IMG/VR virus record: IMGVR_UViG_3300025312_000961
Span: 1 to 24,886 of that record
Reading direction: 5' to 3' (one strand)
Source of the DNA: a virus
Length of the DNA stretch: 24,886 nucleotides
A model generated the notes under the pieces. That model had not been told where the DNA came from, did no database searches, and saw nothing but the letters and a program-made list of their open reading frames with translations. Made by a program: the position numbers and the translations under genes. The stretch's first letter is position 1. Each line of letters opens with the position of its first letter. This document shows, piece after piece, positions 22,414 to 24,886 of this stretch.

Positions 22414-24886
22414 TACCCTGCTGTTTTGGGATCTTGAATCTTGCCGAACCCGATGGACGGCAGGGGCCACCGACCCGCTATGTCGGCCTTCGCGGCCGTC
22501 AGGACCCCGGTCTCCATGGTGCCGCGGAGTCGCTCGAACGACATCTTGGCTGCCCAATCATCCGTCCGGATCAAGGGCATGGTGTTGACCCCCCGGATCA
22601 TTGGGTTGGCCTTGACAGCCCCGCCATCTTCAATCTTGACCCTCATGATATTGTGATCCTTGAGGTCCTTGGCCACCAGGTCCGTCACCTCGGTGCCACG
22701 GCCATACTTGAGGTACTTCTCCGCCAGTTTTTTTCCAATGGCCCAGTCGGGCGCCATGTAGCGGCGGTTGAACGCCTCGATCTTGGCCATCGAGACGACA
22801 TCACCACGCCCGAACCCCGAGGCACCGTCGGCCTGATCCACCACCCCGAGGTCAGTCATGTGGCGCACCACCGTTTCGATGTGGCGCTTGTCAACCCCAA
22901 GGGGTCCGTAGAGTTCGTGGAGAGACCCTACCATGTGGTTCTGCGCGGCCCCAATGCCCGCGAGGCTGGCGAGCTGGTGGACATTCACCTGACCAGACGA
23001 AATCTTGTCCCCTTGTTGAACCTTGGTCCCAACCTTAACCTCCAGGGTCCTGGACGCCGGGACAAATTGTTCCTTGGTCCCAACGAAGACCTTCCATCCG
23101 GTCGCGGTCTTGTTGATCGATGTCACGGTACCGGTCACCTGGCTCAGGACGGCCTCGTCCTTAAGACGAAGCGGCGCTTTCAGCAGGGTCTCGGCCACGG
23201 CGAACTGATCCACGAGTTTCGAAGCCTTGGATGCCACGCCGCCTTCATGAAACAGCTTCATGGACAACTGGGTCGTGGGTTCCCCAAGGGACTGGCCACT
23301 GATCACCCCGATGTTGGTACCGACGGACGGATCGTTACCGTCGTGCCACCGGCCAAAACACTTGGCACAGATGCCATCATGAGCTTCACATTTCAACGGA
23401 GTCCTGACCAACAGTTTCGATACCCCTGCGTTGCGGGCCGACATCACGACCGTGCCATCCACAAGAGTGTCCTTAGCTACTGACTTGTTCCCGATCTTCT
23501 GGGCCTTGGCCAGGTAACGCCCGATGATGTCACGACTCTTCACATCCTCGTATATCCCCTGGCTCGTCTGGCAATCTTCCGTGGTAACCCGGGCATCTGC
23601 CACCGTGCTGATGATCTGGCGGGACAGGTACCCCGGGAGCGCGGTCCCGCGGGACTTCGAGATCATGCCAAGCCGAGCCCCGTGGAGTGTGGTCCAGTAG
23701 TCCCCGAGTTTCAAGCCTTCGGCATACGACCGGTTGATCGGCTTGGGGGCCACGCGGCCCGCCTCCGTTGAAATCATGCCAGGCGATAAGACAATCTGCT
23801 TCAACTGGTCGAATGTCCCCCGGGCACCCGAGACAACGGTCTTGTACAACCCGTTGTCCTGGGCCGAGAGCCGGCGCTTGGCCTCGTGCTCGACCTTATC
23901 ACGGGCCGTGCTGTACTGTTCGATCCGGCGGACCGAGTCCGTGGCGTTGGGAAGATGCTTGGCCAAATCTTTCATCGGCTTGAGATCCGCCATGCTGACC
24001 GACGCCCCGAGGGTAAAGGCAGCCTTGTCCCCCAGTTGCCGCATGGTCGTGAGGAACTGGGGGAAATCGGCCGGCTGGGTCTTGCCCACCTGGACCATCA
24101 GGCTGTTGACCTGATGTTTGTCCAGACGGAATTTTCGGTCGTACGCGATCTTCTGGTACCAGTCGTCATGTAGACGACCCATGGGGATCGCGTTGGCCAC
24201 CAGGAGGCGTCCTAAGGTCGTCTTGCGCCCCCCAAAGGTCACGACGTCCTGGAGGCGAACCTGTCGACGGCCATACGCTTCCATCAATTTGTCGAAACTT
24301 TGGAACACCTGGTTTGTGTTCCTCCCCTCCTCGGTCAACAGGTAAAGCCCCAACTGCTGCTCATGCTGGGGCTTGTGCATCAGGGATCCGGACTTCACGC
24401 CGAAGAGGTTCCGGCTCGGGACGAGACCCTTGGCCTCTTCCTTCGCCGCCTCGGTGGCCGGGACGTAGACCGATACGGTGTTGGACAGCACGACACCCTC
24501 GACGTTCATAAAGGTCTCGTGCCCCGGGACCGTGAGGTCGTAACCCGTCTCCCGAATACCCGTGACCTCCACGGATTCCACCATGTCCCACGTAACATCC
24601 GTCTGCTGGACGATGTTCCACCACAGAGCGCCATCGGGGTGGGCCACAATCTGATTTATTGACACGTAAGATGTGACTCGTTCAGCAGCATCTCGTGTTA
24701 CATAGCCTTCTTTCGCTGCCTTGTTAAAGTTGAAATACGCATTCTTGCGAGCCTGCGGGGCGCTGCGTTCCATAGGAATACTTTTGTAGATGTGCTGGGC
24801 CAAGGAAACAGAGATAGGAACAAGATCGTGGCGCACGAGAGATGGGGTAATCCCTATCTCGATTGAACGTAATAGCTCCAGTTTAT
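22413..24886 (-). CDS. rpoC: RNA polymerase beta-prime subunit, C-terminal part, interrupted by an intein (5' end outside window)
   Basis: The frame is open to the right edge; the GTG at 24836 is not a true start. From 24479 down, 688 residues match bacterial beta-prime downstream of its catalytic loop. TVSVYVPATEAAKEEAKGLV corresponds to the segment after NADFDGD, then come SGARGTFDQLKQI and a bridge helix (YAEGLKLGDYWTTLHGARLG). The second zinc site keeps all four cysteines (TEDCQT and CEAHDGICAKC). The trigger loop is GEPTTQLSMKLFHEGGVA with the catalytic-loop His and Met. The length equals E. coli beta-prime without its SI3 insertion. It would form, with beta and other subunits outside the window, a phage RNA polymerase that transcribes phage genes. 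It is coupled to the spike gene, so late expression or packaging in the virion is possible. Confidence 0.88.
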   Translation of the reverse strand, partial: KLELLRSIEIGITPSLVRHDLVPISVSLAQHIYKSIPMERSAPQARKNAYFNFNKAAKEGYVTRDAAERVTSYVSINQIVAHPDGALWWNIVQQTDVTWDMVESVEVTGIRETGYDLTVPGHETFMNVEGVVLSNTVSVYVPATEAAKEEAKGLVPSRNLFGVKSGSLMHKPQHEQQLGLYLLTEEGRNTNQVFQSFDKLMEAYGRRQVRLQDVVTFGGRKTTLGRLLVANAIPMGRLHDDWYQKIAYDRKFRLDKHQVNSLMVQVGKTQPADFPQFLTTMRQLGDKAAFTLGASVSMADLKPMKDLAKHLPNATDSVRRIEQYSTARDKVEHEAKRRLSAQDNGLYKTVVSGARGTFDQLKQIVLSPGMISTEAGRVAPKPINRSYAEGLKLGDYWTTLHGARLGMISKSRGTALPGYLSRQIISTVADARVTTEDCQTSQGIYEDVKSRDIIGRYLAKAQKIGNKSVAKDTLVDGTVVMSARNAGVSKLLVRTPLKCEAHDGICAKCFGRWHDGNDPSVGTNIGVISGQSLGEPTTQLSMKLFHEGGVASKASKLVDQFAVAETLLKAPLRLKDEAVLSQVTGTVTSINKTATGWKVFVGTKEQFVPASRTLEVKVGTKVQQGDKISSGQVNVHQLASLAGIGAAQNHMVGSLHELYGPLGVDKRHIETVVRHMTDLGVVDQADGASGFGRGDVVSMAKIEAFNRRYMAPDWAIGKKLAEKYLKYGRGTEVTDLVAKDLKDHNIMRVKIEDGGAVKANPMIRGVNTMPLIRTDDWAAKMSFERLRGTMETGVLTAAKADIAGRWPLPSIGFGKIQDPKTAG
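24480..24886 (-). mobile_element. Intein, C-terminal splicing part, inside the RNA polymerase beta-prime gene
   Basis: About 135 residues are visible. The end has intein blocks F and G: ESVEVTGIRETGYDLTVPGH, then ETFMNVEGVVLSN followed by T. The terminal Asn119 (counting from the GTG at 24836) would cyclise and the +1 extein residue is Thr120. The penultimate residue is Ser instead of the usual His, as in a minority of active inteins. The junction lies exactly where the catalytic NADFDGD loop should join TVSVYVP. Upstream sequence (QARKNAYFNFNKAAKEGYVT) belongs to the intein; no LAGLIDADG motif is visible, but the N-terminal half lies outside the window. Confidence 0.85.

Noticed and set aside
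22413-22557. Longer start for the spike gene
   Set aside because: The extra 48 residues read antisense-like within the polymerase gene; the ATG in TAATG gives a coupled start and a proper protein beginning.
24836-24836. GTG at 24836 as the true start of the RNA polymerase gene
   Set aside because: The frame continues upstream to the window edge without a stop, and the residues around it belong to an intein interior, so the gene is truncated by the window.

Overview
The window is a virion-morphogenesis region of a tailed double-stranded DNA phage with a contractile tail (myovirus type). It is GC-rich with strongly GC-ending codons, which suggests a high-GC bacterial host. Recognisable hallmarks are a large terminase, a U35-type prohead protease, a major capsid protein, a contractile tail sheath, a probable tail tube, a frameshifting tail-assembly chaperone pair and an OB-fold baseplate spike. 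A phage-encoded multisubunit RNA polymerase beta-prime subunit suggests a large genome. No tRNA, rRNA, CRISPR array or insertion sequence was seen.

All genes but one lie on the minus strand, so the functional order runs from high to low coordinates. At 24886-22413 is the C-terminal part of an RNA polymerase beta-prime gene. Its visible 5' end is the C-terminal part of an intein whose splice junction falls immediately before the sequence that follows the catalytic NADFDGD loop in other beta-prime proteins. It is coupled by TAATG to a baseplate spike gene (22413-21292), then come a 674-residue protein and two smaller unknowns, and the terminase large subunit (17979-16312). At 16284-15289 is a winged-helix DNA-binding protein. 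Its coding sequence contains four dyad-symmetric iteron-like repeats beside a homopurine tract, an arrangement like the lambda O gene with its internal origin. A packaging site is the main alternative.

The only plus-strand gene (14811-15299) sits between that gene and the head cluster. The head cluster (14795-8849) has a 389-residue unknown, a small membrane-anchored protein, the prohead protease, three small proteins likely to include scaffold or accessory factors, a 188-residue candidate decoration protein, and the major capsid protein, closed by a strong terminator. A tandem-module HNH endonuclease gene (8757-7759), visibly less GC-rich, is inserted after it.

The neck and tail cluster (7700-1) has five chained genes with 4-14 bp overlaps (neck, connector or tail-completion candidates), then sheath, tube, a terminator, and the chaperone gene. 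That gene ends at a GGGAAAA slippery heptamer leading by a -1 shift into a second frame that runs off the left edge. No portal protein was recognised.
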